Shown piece by piece: positions 8,538 through 14,909 of a stretch of DNA of 18,083 nucleotides. This DNA comes from Deltaproteobacteria bacterium (lineage in GTDB: Bacteria; Desulfobacterota; UBA8473): NCBI GenBank assembly GCA_030623035.1, contig JAUXFK010000025.1:1-18083 (forward strand). Direction: 5' to 3'. The notes under the pieces are model-generated. The model did no database searches. It was given only the letters and a program-made list of their open reading frames with translations, and had not been told where the DNA came from. The translations under genes were made by a program, and so were the position numbers. The number at the start of each line of letters is the position of its first letter. Position 1 is the first letter of the stretch.

Positions 8538-8566
8538 TTTATATGGTATCATTTTAGTGCTATGAA
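8538..8566 (-). promoter_or_regulatory. Candidate sigma70-type promoter for murC
   Basis: On the minus strand a TTCATA -35-like box (8566-8561) and a TATAAA -10-like box (8543-8538) are separated by exactly 17 nt. A start near 8531 would give a leader of about 28 nt before the murC ATG, including its ribosome-binding site. The boxes match the consensus at 4/6 and 5/6. The region is AT-rich, so a chance match is possible. Confidence 0.35.
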
Positions 8567-8584
8567 ATAGAAAGCTATCATCAA

Positions 8585-8786
8585 GCTTTAACGACGGTCA
8601 AATTTTAATGCGTGTATTGTCTGAGCGTCTTGGTGAGCGTTAAGAAAGAACAGGGGATAACCTCACATTTTATATCTGAAATAGTTAATAATGGAGCTAC
8701 TTAATTGAATGGTGATATACTGTTCTTTCTTTACGCTCACTTGGATGCGAGTTTTACACGGATTAAAATTTGATTGTCGTTGAAGC
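8585..8786. repeat. Large imperfect inverted repeat (MITE-like) between murG and murC
   Basis: The left arm is 8585-8653 and the right arm 8720-8786, around a 66-nt loop. The outer 32 bp of each arm match at about 28 of 32 positions (both contain TCAAATTTTAAT). The inner 21 bp match at 20 of 21 (GTGAGCGTNAAGAAAGAACAG). A diverged stretch of about 15 bp lies between these blocks. No gene is visible inside. The structure suggests a decayed miniature inverted-repeat element, or a DNA segment whose transcript forms a very long hairpin inside the dcw mRNA. A 7-bp direct repeat AAAGCTA (8571-8577 and 8800-8806) flanks it, but the ends do not abut the arms cleanly, so I do not claim a target duplication. 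This, with the candidate promoter, accounts for most of the 308-bp gap. Confidence 0.8.
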
Positions 8787-8811
8787 GACGCTTTTTCAAA
8801 AAGCTAAACTG

Positions 8812-9894
8812 TTACTTTATATTTAACATTTCATAGCAGATGTCTACAATGTCTTTCGTAGCTTTTGGTTTTCCCAGCTTTAAGGCTGCCTTTTCCATAT
8901 TCGATATGGTGTCTGGATCTGATGCCAGAGCGGTGATCATCTCGGCCAGATTTTTTCCATTCAGATCTCTGTCCAGTACCATTTTTGCCGCTTCATTGTT
9001 CAATAAGACCCTGGCGTTTTTTTCTTGATGGTTGTTTGCTGCAAAAGAGAATGGAATGAGAATCGATGCCTTACCAAATAAGGTGAGTTCGGAAATCGTA
9101 GTGGCCCCGGCCCGGCAGATAACAAGATTCGCCTCTTGATATACTCCTGCCATATCATCAATGAATTTTACGATCTTTGAATCCATCCCCTTATCTCTAT
9201 ATATTTGAGAGACCCTTTGATGATCCGTATCTCCGGTTTGGTGGATTATTCTAAATGAGTCTTTATAAGGGGCAAGATAGACAAGGGCCTCAAGCATCTT
9301 TTCATTTATCGAATGTGAACCCTGACTTCCACCCAAGACAAGTAATGTAAATTTCTCCTTTTGAACCTTTTCTTTTAAGATGCTGTCTCTCAATCTCTTC
9401 CTTATTGGGTTGCCTGTAAATCGACTCTTTTTCATTGAAGAAAGATACATGGTTTGTGGGAATGATATGAATATCCTGTCCGCAAACCTGGCCAGTATCC
9501 TGTTCGTTATGCCGGGGAAGGAATTCTGTTCGCATATTGCCGTTTTAATCCTCATTAAGAACGCAACAAATACTACAGGGGCTGAGGCATATCCGCCTGT
9601 TCCAATAACCAGGTTAGGTTTGTAATCTTTCATGAGAGCCAAAGACTGATATAGACTTTTGGGAACAAGCAACAGGTTCCCAACTTTTTCTTTTATGGAT
9701 TTTCCCTTTATCCCTTTAACATTGATCGTTTTGAGATCAAAGCCTTCCCTTTGAATAACTTTCGATTCTATCCCCTCCTTTGTCCCTACAAAGATACAGG
9801 TGTTCCGGGAATCCCTTATTGTAAATTCTTCTGCCAGGGCGATTCCAGGGAATAGATGGCCACCTGTTCCTCCGCCTGCGATTAATATCATCAT
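8812..9894 (-). CDS. murG: Undecaprenyl-PP-MurNAc-pentapeptide GlcNAc transferase (MurG)
   Basis: Peripheral inner-membrane GT-B glycosyltransferase that converts lipid I to lipid II using UDP-GlcNAc. The 360 residues begin with the N-terminal glycine loop GGGTGGH at 7-13, followed by LVIGTGGYASAPVV and ICEQNSFPGITNR. The C-terminal donor-binding domain shows LLVLGGSQGSHSIN, the UDP-GlcNAc site VICRAGATTISELTLFG, and PFSFAANNHQEKNA. Two adjacent ATG codons (9894 and 9891) could start it; the upstream ribosome-binding site is weak (GAG). It begins 4 nt after the ftsW stop. It is the last gene before the murG-murC inverted repeat, and no convincing terminator follows it. Confidence 0.97.
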   Translation of the reverse strand: MMILIAGGGTGGHLFPGIALAEEFTIRDSRNTCIFVGTKEGIESKVIQREGFDLKTINVKGIKGKSIKEKVGNLLLVPKSLYQSLALMKDYKPNLVIGTGGYASAPVVFVAFLMRIKTAICEQNSFPGITNRILARFADRIFISFPQTMYLSSMKKSRFTGNPIRKRLRDSILKEKVQKEKFTLLVLGGSQGSHSINEKMLEALVYLAPYKDSFRIIHQTGDTDHQRVSQIYRDKGMDSKIVKFIDDMAGVYQEANLVICRAGATTISELTLFGKASILIPFSFAANNHQEKNARVLLNNEAAKMVLDRDLNGKNLAEMITALASDPDTISNMEKAALKLGKPKATKDIVDICYEMLNIK

Positions 9895-9898
9895 CGTA

Positions 9899-10999
9899 TC
9901 ATCTCTTTTTAACCTGTGAAGAGATATTGAGTAATATACCCAAACCGATCATGTTGGTTAACAGGGATGACCCTCCATAGCTAACATAGGGAAGGGTAAT
10001 ACCTTTTGTTGGTAAAAGCCCCATTGTAACTCCCAGATGGGTAATTGCCTGTAATCCTATCAAGGAAGTGATACCCAGGGCCAGATAGACACTGAAAAGA
10101 TCAGAAGACCTGATAGCGATCATGATGCCGCGATAGATGAATATCGAAAATATGCTAATAATAAAAAGGACGCCAATTAGCCCCAACTCTTCGCCAATAA
10201 CAGAGAATATGAAGTCAGTATGGGGTTCTGGAAGGTAGAAGAGTTTTTGTTTTCCATCCCCTAATCCCCGTCCGAATATCCCGCCCGAACCGAATGCATA
10301 CAAGGATTGGATGAGCTGGAAACCTGAATCTGCAGGATACTTCCATGGGTTGAGAAATGCCATCCATCTTTCCAGCCGGTAGGCTTTATTGATTATAAGA
10401 AAATAGATAACAGGAGAGGCGGATATCAATATCAAAGACAGGTGCGAAAGTCTGACACCTGATGCAAAGAGCATCGTAAACATAATCGCACCCAGACATA
10501 GAGCTGTGCCCATATCCGGCTGCCGCATGATTAGTAAGAGGATAATACCGGTGATGATAAGATGGGGTAGAACTCCTACAGAGAATGTTTTGATATTCTT
10601 GCCCTTTTTTGATAGGGAATAGGCAAGATAGATTATTAGACCGAGTTTGGCAAATTCAGAAGGCTGGATCGAAATCGTCGCGATTCTAAACCATCTTGTT
10701 GCCCCCCCAATTTTAAGTCCAATCCCGGGAATCAATACAAGAATCAAAGAAATGATACTTGTCGCAAGTATGATATATGCGATCTTTTTGTAAAACTGAT
10801 GATCTATCCTTGTTACAATGAACATGATTACAATACTGATGAATGCAAATAAGGCCTGTCTTTTTAAGAAGAAGTATTCGCTATTGAATCGATCTTCTGC
10901 AATTATGGCACTTGCGCTATACACCATAACAATACCGATACCAACCAGCATTAGTGTTGCAATAAGCAAAATGTTATCGAATCCGCTATGTTGCTTCAT
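9899..10999 (-). CDS. ftsW: SEDS peptidoglycan polymerase FtsW
   Basis: Polytopic inner-membrane glycosyltransferase that polymerises lipid II at the septum, normally with the transpeptidase FtsI. The 366 residues are strongly hydrophobic, with about ten predicted membrane segments. Family motifs seen are GIVMVYSASA near 22-31, GGATRWFRIATISIQPSEFAKL, MRQPDMGTAL, and LPEPHTDFIFSVIGEELG with the conserved Asp of the SEDS active site. Near the C-terminus is LLPTKGITLPYVSYGGSSL. It overlaps the end of murD by 14 nt and has AGGAA upstream. RodA belongs to the same family, but the position between murD and murG and the PTKGITLPYVSYGGSS motif favour FtsW. The partner ftsI is not in this window. Confidence 0.96.
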   Translation of the reverse strand: MKQHSGFDNILLIATLMLVGIGIVMVYSASAIIAEDRFNSEYFFLKRQALFAFISIVIMFIVTRIDHQFYKKIAYIILATSIISLILVLIPGIGLKIGGATRWFRIATISIQPSEFAKLGLIIYLAYSLSKKGKNIKTFSVGVLPHLIITGIILLLIMRQPDMGTALCLGAIMFTMLFASGVRLSHLSLILISASPVIYFLIINKAYRLERWMAFLNPWKYPADSGFQLIQSLYAFGSGGIFGRGLGDGKQKLFYLPEPHTDFIFSVIGEELGLIGVLFIISIFSIFIYRGIMIAIRSSDLFSVYLALGITSLIGLQAITHLGVTMGLLPTKGITLPYVSYGGSSLLTNMIGLGILLNISSQVKKR

Positions 11000-12380
11000 T
11001 AACTTCTTTCCTGATTTTGTCGGCTTTTAACCTCAGCTCTGTGACAGTTGCCTTGAATACCTTTCCCCTTTCTTCATAATCTCTGAACATGTCAAAACTC
11101 GAACAGGCAGGGGATAATAGGACGATATCGCCAGGGGAAGAATCTAACCATGCAAGTTCAACCGCCTCTTGTAGTGTGTCTGCCTTAAGGGTTTGGGTTA
11201 GACTGCCCAGATCTTTAAAGATTATTTCTTTTGCCTCGCCAATGAGGATCAGCCTCTTTACCTTTTCTTTTACTAAACCTCTTAATGTATCGTAACCTGT
11301 GCCTTTGTCTTTCCCCCCGGCTATAAGTATTATGGGTTGATCGAAGCTCATAAGCGACTTTTCCACTGCTCCGGCATTGGTTGCCTTTGAATCATTGTAA
11401 TAATGGACTCTGGATATCTCCTGTACAAACTCCATGCGATGTTCAAGACCTGTAAAATTGTCTATTGCATCTTTTATCTGTTCATTATTGCATTTACATA
11501 TCTGGGCTGCTGCTATAGCGGCCATTATATTTTCTATATTATGAACCCCCTTTATCTTAAATGCCTCTGTGCTGAAAAAACACTTTTGGCTATGAATCTC
11601 CGATACAATGGAATCACCTTCCAGATAGATTCCCTTATCTATTCTTTCCTTTTTGCTAAAATAGATTTTCCTTACATCTTTCAAAGAATCAGCTATCTTT
11701 AAGATCAAGGGGTCGTCTGCATTTAAAATTGCAACATCCCCTTTATTTTGATTGAGGAATATCCTTTCTTTTGCTTTAATATAGTCTTGGTATGAAGAGT
11801 GTCGATCTAAATGATCCGGCGAGATGTTGAGTAATACGGCAATATTTGGTTTGAAATTCACAGTACCTTCTAATTGGAAGCTACTGATTTCCGCAACTAC
11901 ATAATCTGTTTCTTTCTTGAGGCTGATATACTCGATTAATGGGTTACCGATATTCCCACCGACAAAGACCTCTCTTTGGGATTTTCTAAGGATTTCGCCG
12001 ATCAGGCTTGTTGTCGTGGTCTTACCATTTGTGCCGGTAATTGCGATGATAGGGGCTTTTATAAAGTTATATGCCAGCTCTATTTCACTTAAAACCTTTA
12101 TTCCTTTCTCTCTTGCCAGCTTTACAGGCTGGATATTCATTGAAACCCCGGGACTCATAACAATAAGATCAGAGCCCAAGAAGGTTTCAACCCTGTGCCT
12201 ACCAGCCTCTATATGAATACCTAGAGGCTTTAATCCCTTCGCTTCTTCGGTTAAATCATCGATGGATTTGCAGTCAGTGGCTGTTACGACCGCCCCCCCT
12301 TCTTTTAAGAACCGAGCACACGCTGTCCCACTTTTCCCCAGGCCGACGATCAACACCTTCTTATCTTTTATAGTAAGCAA
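10986..12380 (-). CDS. murD: UDP-N-acetylmuramoyl-L-alanine--D-glutamate ligase (MurD)
   Basis: Cytoplasmic ATP-dependent ligase that adds D-Glu to UDP-MurNAc-L-Ala. The 464-residue protein begins KVLIVGLGKSG (UDP-binding domain). The P-loop GTNGKTTTT is at 116-124, followed by GNIGNPLIEY, AEISSFQLE and NISPDHLDRH. The C-terminal domain has GLEHRMEFV, NDSKATNAGA, LIAGGKDKG and LLSPACSSFDMF, which is the MurD set. The frame extends to a TTG at 12392 with no ribosome-binding site. I chose the next TTG at 12380 because GGAG lies 6 nt upstream and because the GLG loop then falls at residues 13-15, as in Escherichia coli MurD. The TTG start may lower expression. It lies 57 bp after mraY and overlaps ftsW by 14 nt. 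Confidence 0.95.
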   Translation of the reverse strand: MLTIKDKKVLIVGLGKSGTACARFLKEGGAVVTATDCKSIDDLTEEAKGLKPLGIHIEAGRHRVETFLGSDLIVMSPGVSMNIQPVKLAREKGIKVLSEIELAYNFIKAPIIAITGTNGKTTTTSLIGEILRKSQREVFVGGNIGNPLIEYISLKKETDYVVAEISSFQLEGTVNFKPNIAVLLNISPDHLDRHSSYQDYIKAKERIFLNQNKGDVAILNADDPLILKIADSLKDVRKIYFSKKERIDKGIYLEGDSIVSEIHSQKCFFSTEAFKIKGVHNIENIMAAIAAAQICKCNNEQIKDAIDNFTGLEHRMEFVQEISRVHYYNDSKATNAGAVEKSLMSFDQPIILIAGGKDKGTGYDTLRGLVKEKVKRLILIGEAKEIIFKDLGSLTQTLKADTLQEAVELAWLDSSPGDIVLLSPACSSFDMFRDYEERGKVFKATVTELRLKADKIRKEVNEAT

Positions 12381-12386
12381 AACTCT

Positions 12387-12390
12387 CTCC
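12387..12390 (-). promoter_or_regulatory. Ribosome-binding site that decides the murD start
   Basis: GGAG (part of GGAGAGAG) on the minus strand lies 6 nt before the TTG at 12380. It overlaps the alternative TTG start at 12392, which has no such site. Confidence 0.6.
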
Positions 12391-12437
12391 AAGACCGGTT
12401 AATACGAAAGGATCCGGGGTGTAACCCCAATTCTCTG

Positions 12438-13514
12438 TTATCTCAGCTTTAAAGTACTAATGGCAATAAGAGCCAGAATTATCGATATAATCCAAAATCT
12501 TACAGTAACCTTTGGTTCGTCCCAACCCTTTAATTCGAAATGGTGGTGTATAGGAGCCATCAAAAGGACACGTTTCTTTCTCAATTTAAATGAGCATACC
12601 TGGAAGATTACCGAAAGGGCCTCAACAACAAATACCCCCCCAACAATGCAAAGGAGAAACTCCTGTTTGGTTATTACGGCGATTGTTCCCAATGCCCCAC
12701 CTAATGACAGGGAGCCGACGTCTCCCATAAAAATTTCTGCCGGATAAGTGTTATACCAGAGGAACCCCATACTGGCACCTAATAAAGCCCCACAAAAGAC
12801 GGATAACTCTCCACTGCCGGCGATATAGGGTATCTGTAAATAATCGGCGATCTTAATGTGACCTGCAAAGTAAGAAAAGAGGAGGTAAGCGCTACTTGCA
12901 ATCATCATAGGACCTATAGCCAATCCATCGAGTCCGTCTGTTAGATTAACCGCATTCGAAGTGCCGACTACCACAAGGATGACGAAGAGAATATAAAACA
13001 CCCCCAGGTCCGGTTGCACCCCTTTCAAGAACGGAATACTGATCGATGTACTGAAGTGGCTATGCCGGTACAGGAAATATCCTATAAGAAAAGCGATAAG
13101 TATTTGACCTCCCATTTTGTATCGAGCCTTTAACCCAACAGAATTCCTCTTTACCAGTTTTTTATGATCATCTATAAAGCCAATCGCACCAAATCCCAGG
13201 GTGCTTAAAATGACCACCCATAAATATGGATTTGTAAGGTCCCCCCAAAGCAATGCAGATAGAGTCAGGGAAAAGAGAATTAATGTTCCACCCATGGTTG
13301 GTGTGCCGTGTTTTTTAAGGTGGGAGGTTGGGCCGTCTTCCCTGATTTGTTGGCCGATATCAAGAGAACGCACCTTCTTAATGAACCAGGGAGTCAGCAA
13401 AAAGCTGATTACTAATGCTGTCAGGGCTGCATAGATTGTCCTGAAGGAAATGTATTTGAATACATTTAGAAATGTATATGTTGTATGAAGGGGATATAGT
13501 AAGTGAAAAAGCAT
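12438..13514 (-). CDS. mraY: Phospho-N-acetylmuramoyl-pentapeptide transferase (MraY)
   Basis: Polytopic membrane enzyme that transfers phospho-MurNAc-pentapeptide to undecaprenyl phosphate, giving lipid I. The 358 residues have about ten hydrophobic segments and all the family landmarks: GTPTMGG at 70-76, the acidic motif DDHKK at 115-119 (DDxxK), NAVNLTDGLDGLA in the middle, MGDVGSLSLGG, and the cytoplasmic MAPIHHHFELKGW motif near the C-terminus, which is diagnostic of MraY over WecA. The ATG start has only a weak GA-rich ribosome-binding site. In most dcw clusters murF precedes mraY; here the upstream DNA is a 290-bp spacer with a mobile element, so mraY is the first dcw gene and must have a promoter in that spacer or depend on read-through. 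Confidence 0.97.
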   Translation of the reverse strand: MLFHLLYPLHTTYTFLNVFKYISFRTIYAALTALVISFLLTPWFIKKVRSLDIGQQIREDGPTSHLKKHGTPTMGGTLILFSLTLSALLWGDLTNPYLWVVILSTLGFGAIGFIDDHKKLVKRNSVGLKARYKMGGQILIAFLIGYFLYRHSHFSTSISIPFLKGVQPDLGVFYILFVILVVVGTSNAVNLTDGLDGLAIGPMMIASSAYLLFSYFAGHIKIADYLQIPYIAGSGELSVFCGALLGASMGFLWYNTYPAEIFMGDVGSLSLGGALGTIAVITKQEFLLCIVGGVFVVEALSVIFQVCSFKLRKKRVLLMAPIHHHFELKGWDEPKVTVRFWIISIILALIAISTLKLR

Positions 13515-13575
13515 ATCTTATATTCTCTTTTAAACACGGTAATTGCCTTTGAGGTTAAGCTCGATGTATCGGGGC

Positions 13576-13608
13576 AAAAACGGGGTTTCAATGTTTTGTT
13601 ATTGAACC
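13576..13608 (-). terminator. Possible weak terminator or attenuator upstream of mraY
   Basis: On the minus strand a stem of GGTTCAAT pairs with ATTGAAACC (one bulged base) around a short A-rich loop. It is followed 3 nt later by CCG and a run of five T. The stem is only about half G+C, so as an intrinsic terminator for the upstream operon it is weak. It lies about 60 bp before the mraY start. Confidence 0.25.
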
Positions 13609-13614
13609 TTTATC

Positions 13615-13770
13615 CTAGTTAGTGCCCATCCATAAATGGCCCTTTTGCCCAATCTCTGTGTCAGGCTCAGATTTTAATCCTCGAAATATCTCAATATATT
13701 CCTGTGGTTAAAATCTTCACCTTCCTTGACCTTGAGCAAAATTGCTCATTTCTGGATGGACACTAGTTAG
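13615..13770. mobile_element. Miniature inverted-repeat transposable element with 8-bp target duplication
   Basis: The element proper is 13623-13762 (140 bp). Its ends read TGCCCATCCATAAATG and, on the opposite strand, TGTCCATCCAGAAATG (14 of 16 identical). The two halves remain alignable almost to the centre: AGATTTTAA lies exactly 46 bp in from each end. It is bounded by an exact direct repeat CTAGTTAG at 13615-13622 and 13763-13770, which cannot be extended by a base on either side, as expected for an 8-bp target-site duplication. No reading frame is visible, so it is non-autonomous and would need a transposase in trans. The termini have the 5'-TG...CA-3' form; I do not assign an insertion-sequence family. 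Confidence 0.85.
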
Positions 13771-13804
13771 CACAAACGATTTTTCAAATCAAGAAAAAAC
13801 TCAA

Positions 13805-14842
13805 CTAGCCTCCGGTTTTGCCCCATTTTTCAAGATATTTTTCTTTAACTTGAGGATTGAGTAAACCAACCGGCCATTCTCCCTTTAAAACTCGCATCAC
13901 TTCTCTACCTGGACGATCGATTAACTCCTTAAAGGCCTTTGGCGAGTAGTGAGCTGAATGGGCAGTAACAATAAAGTTATCCAAAGTAAGTAAAGGATCG
14001 TCAGGGTTGATCGGTTCGGGTTCTGTAACATCTACTGCTGCGGTAGATATTATACCTTCTTTAAGGGCAGTGTAAAGGGCTTTCCCATCTATAATCGGGC
14101 CACGTGCCGTATTTACTATATGCGCAGTCGGTTTCATCTTTTTCAGCTCTTCAAGCCCCAACATGTGATGGGTTTCAGGGGTAAGAGCACTGTGAACCGA
14201 AATAATGTCTGACTCTTTGAGCAATTGATCGAACTCTACCTTCTCAAGCCCCATTTTTTTAACGACATCCTCAGGCACATACGGATCAGATACAATAATC
14301 TTGAGTCCAAAAGCCTTTGCCTTAGGCACGAGAGTTTGCGGGATACGACCGAATCCAAGAAGTCCCAGGGTTTGCCCATTGAGCTGTGATATACTTGGCC
14401 ATACTTGCTGTTGTATCTCCAAGTCAGGCTCACCCTTCCAACCCCCGCTTTTGACCACTTCATTCAATTTGACGATCCTCCTCGTACATGCGAGAATCAA
14501 AGCCATTGCATGGTCGGACACTTCATCCAGGCAATAATCAGGAACATTTGCAACCAGGATACAATGTTCTGTAGCGGCTGCGACATCGAGTTGATCATAA
14601 CCAATGCCCATACTCTGTATAAACCTGCACTTTTTTAATCCCTCAATCACCTTTCGTGTAAAGGGCTGGAATGTAGCTATTCCTATTATTGCATCAGCAT
14701 CACCGGTCGCATTGATCATATCCTCCTCAGATAAACAGAAACTCTTCTCAATCTTGGCATCAAATCCTGCATCATCAAATGTTTTTTGATGGTCAGGTGC
14801 CACAGAAGGAATGTCAAAAACTTGAGCCACCTTAAAACCCAT
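13805..14842 (-). CDS. D-2-hydroxyacid dehydrogenase (CtBP-like)
   Basis: A 345-residue NAD(P)-dependent dehydrogenase of the D-isomer-specific 2-hydroxyacid family, nearest in pattern to the C-terminal-binding-protein group. The substrate-binding region shows IQSMGIGYDQLDV at 75-87. The Rossmann motif is GLLGFGRIP at 160-168, and Asp186 at the end of the second strand favours NAD over NADP. The catalytic triad is Arg247 (NTARGPIID), Glu276 (DVTEPEP) and His295 (TAHSAHYSP). The third glycine of the usual GxGxxG is Pro168, which is unusual. The ATG start has a strong GGAGG site. It follows the acyl-CoA synthetase by 67 bp and is the last gene of its operon. The substrate is not predictable; a 2-hydroxyacid or 2-oxoacid linked to the acyl-CoA genes is possible. 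Confidence 0.85.
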   Translation of the reverse strand: MGFKVAQVFDIPSVAPDHQKTFDDAGFDAKIEKSFCLSEEDMINATGDADAIIGIATFQPFTRKVIEGLKKCRFIQSMGIGYDQLDVAAATEHCILVANVPDYCLDEVSDHAMALILACTRRIVKLNEVVKSGGWKGEPDLEIQQQVWPSISQLNGQTLGLLGFGRIPQTLVPKAKAFGLKIIVSDPYVPEDVVKKMGLEKVEFDQLLKESDIISVHSALTPETHHMLGLEELKKMKPTAHIVNTARGPIIDGKALYTALKEGIISTAAVDVTEPEPINPDDPLLTLDNFIVTAHSAHYSPKAFKELIDRPGREVMRVLKGEWPVGLLNPQVKEKYLEKWGKTGG

Positions 14843-14909
14843 TTTCTCCTCCTTTCGCTTATTTCTTTGTATTGAAGTTTATAATGTCTTTTAAACCTCA
14901 AAGCTTTAA

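Noticed and set aside
8790..8804. GCTTTTTCAAAAAGC palindrome just after murG as a terminator
   Set aside because: The central loop is one base, so only a short AT-rich stem is possible, and no separate T tract follows in the direction of transcription.
12416..12428. GGGGTGTAACCCC hairpin between mraY and murD
   Set aside because: A 5-bp stem with a 3-nt loop and no T tract; too small to call a terminator or regulatory RNA.
13515..13575. Promoter for mraY (TTAACC with TTTAAA, or TATAAG next to the ATG)
   Set aside because: Boxes match only 4/6 each with 18 nt spacing, and the TATAAG lies too close to the start codon to serve.
13771..13804. GATTTGAAAAATC hairpin after the dehydrogenase as a terminator
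   Set aside because: The 5-bp AT-rich stem is not followed by a T tract.
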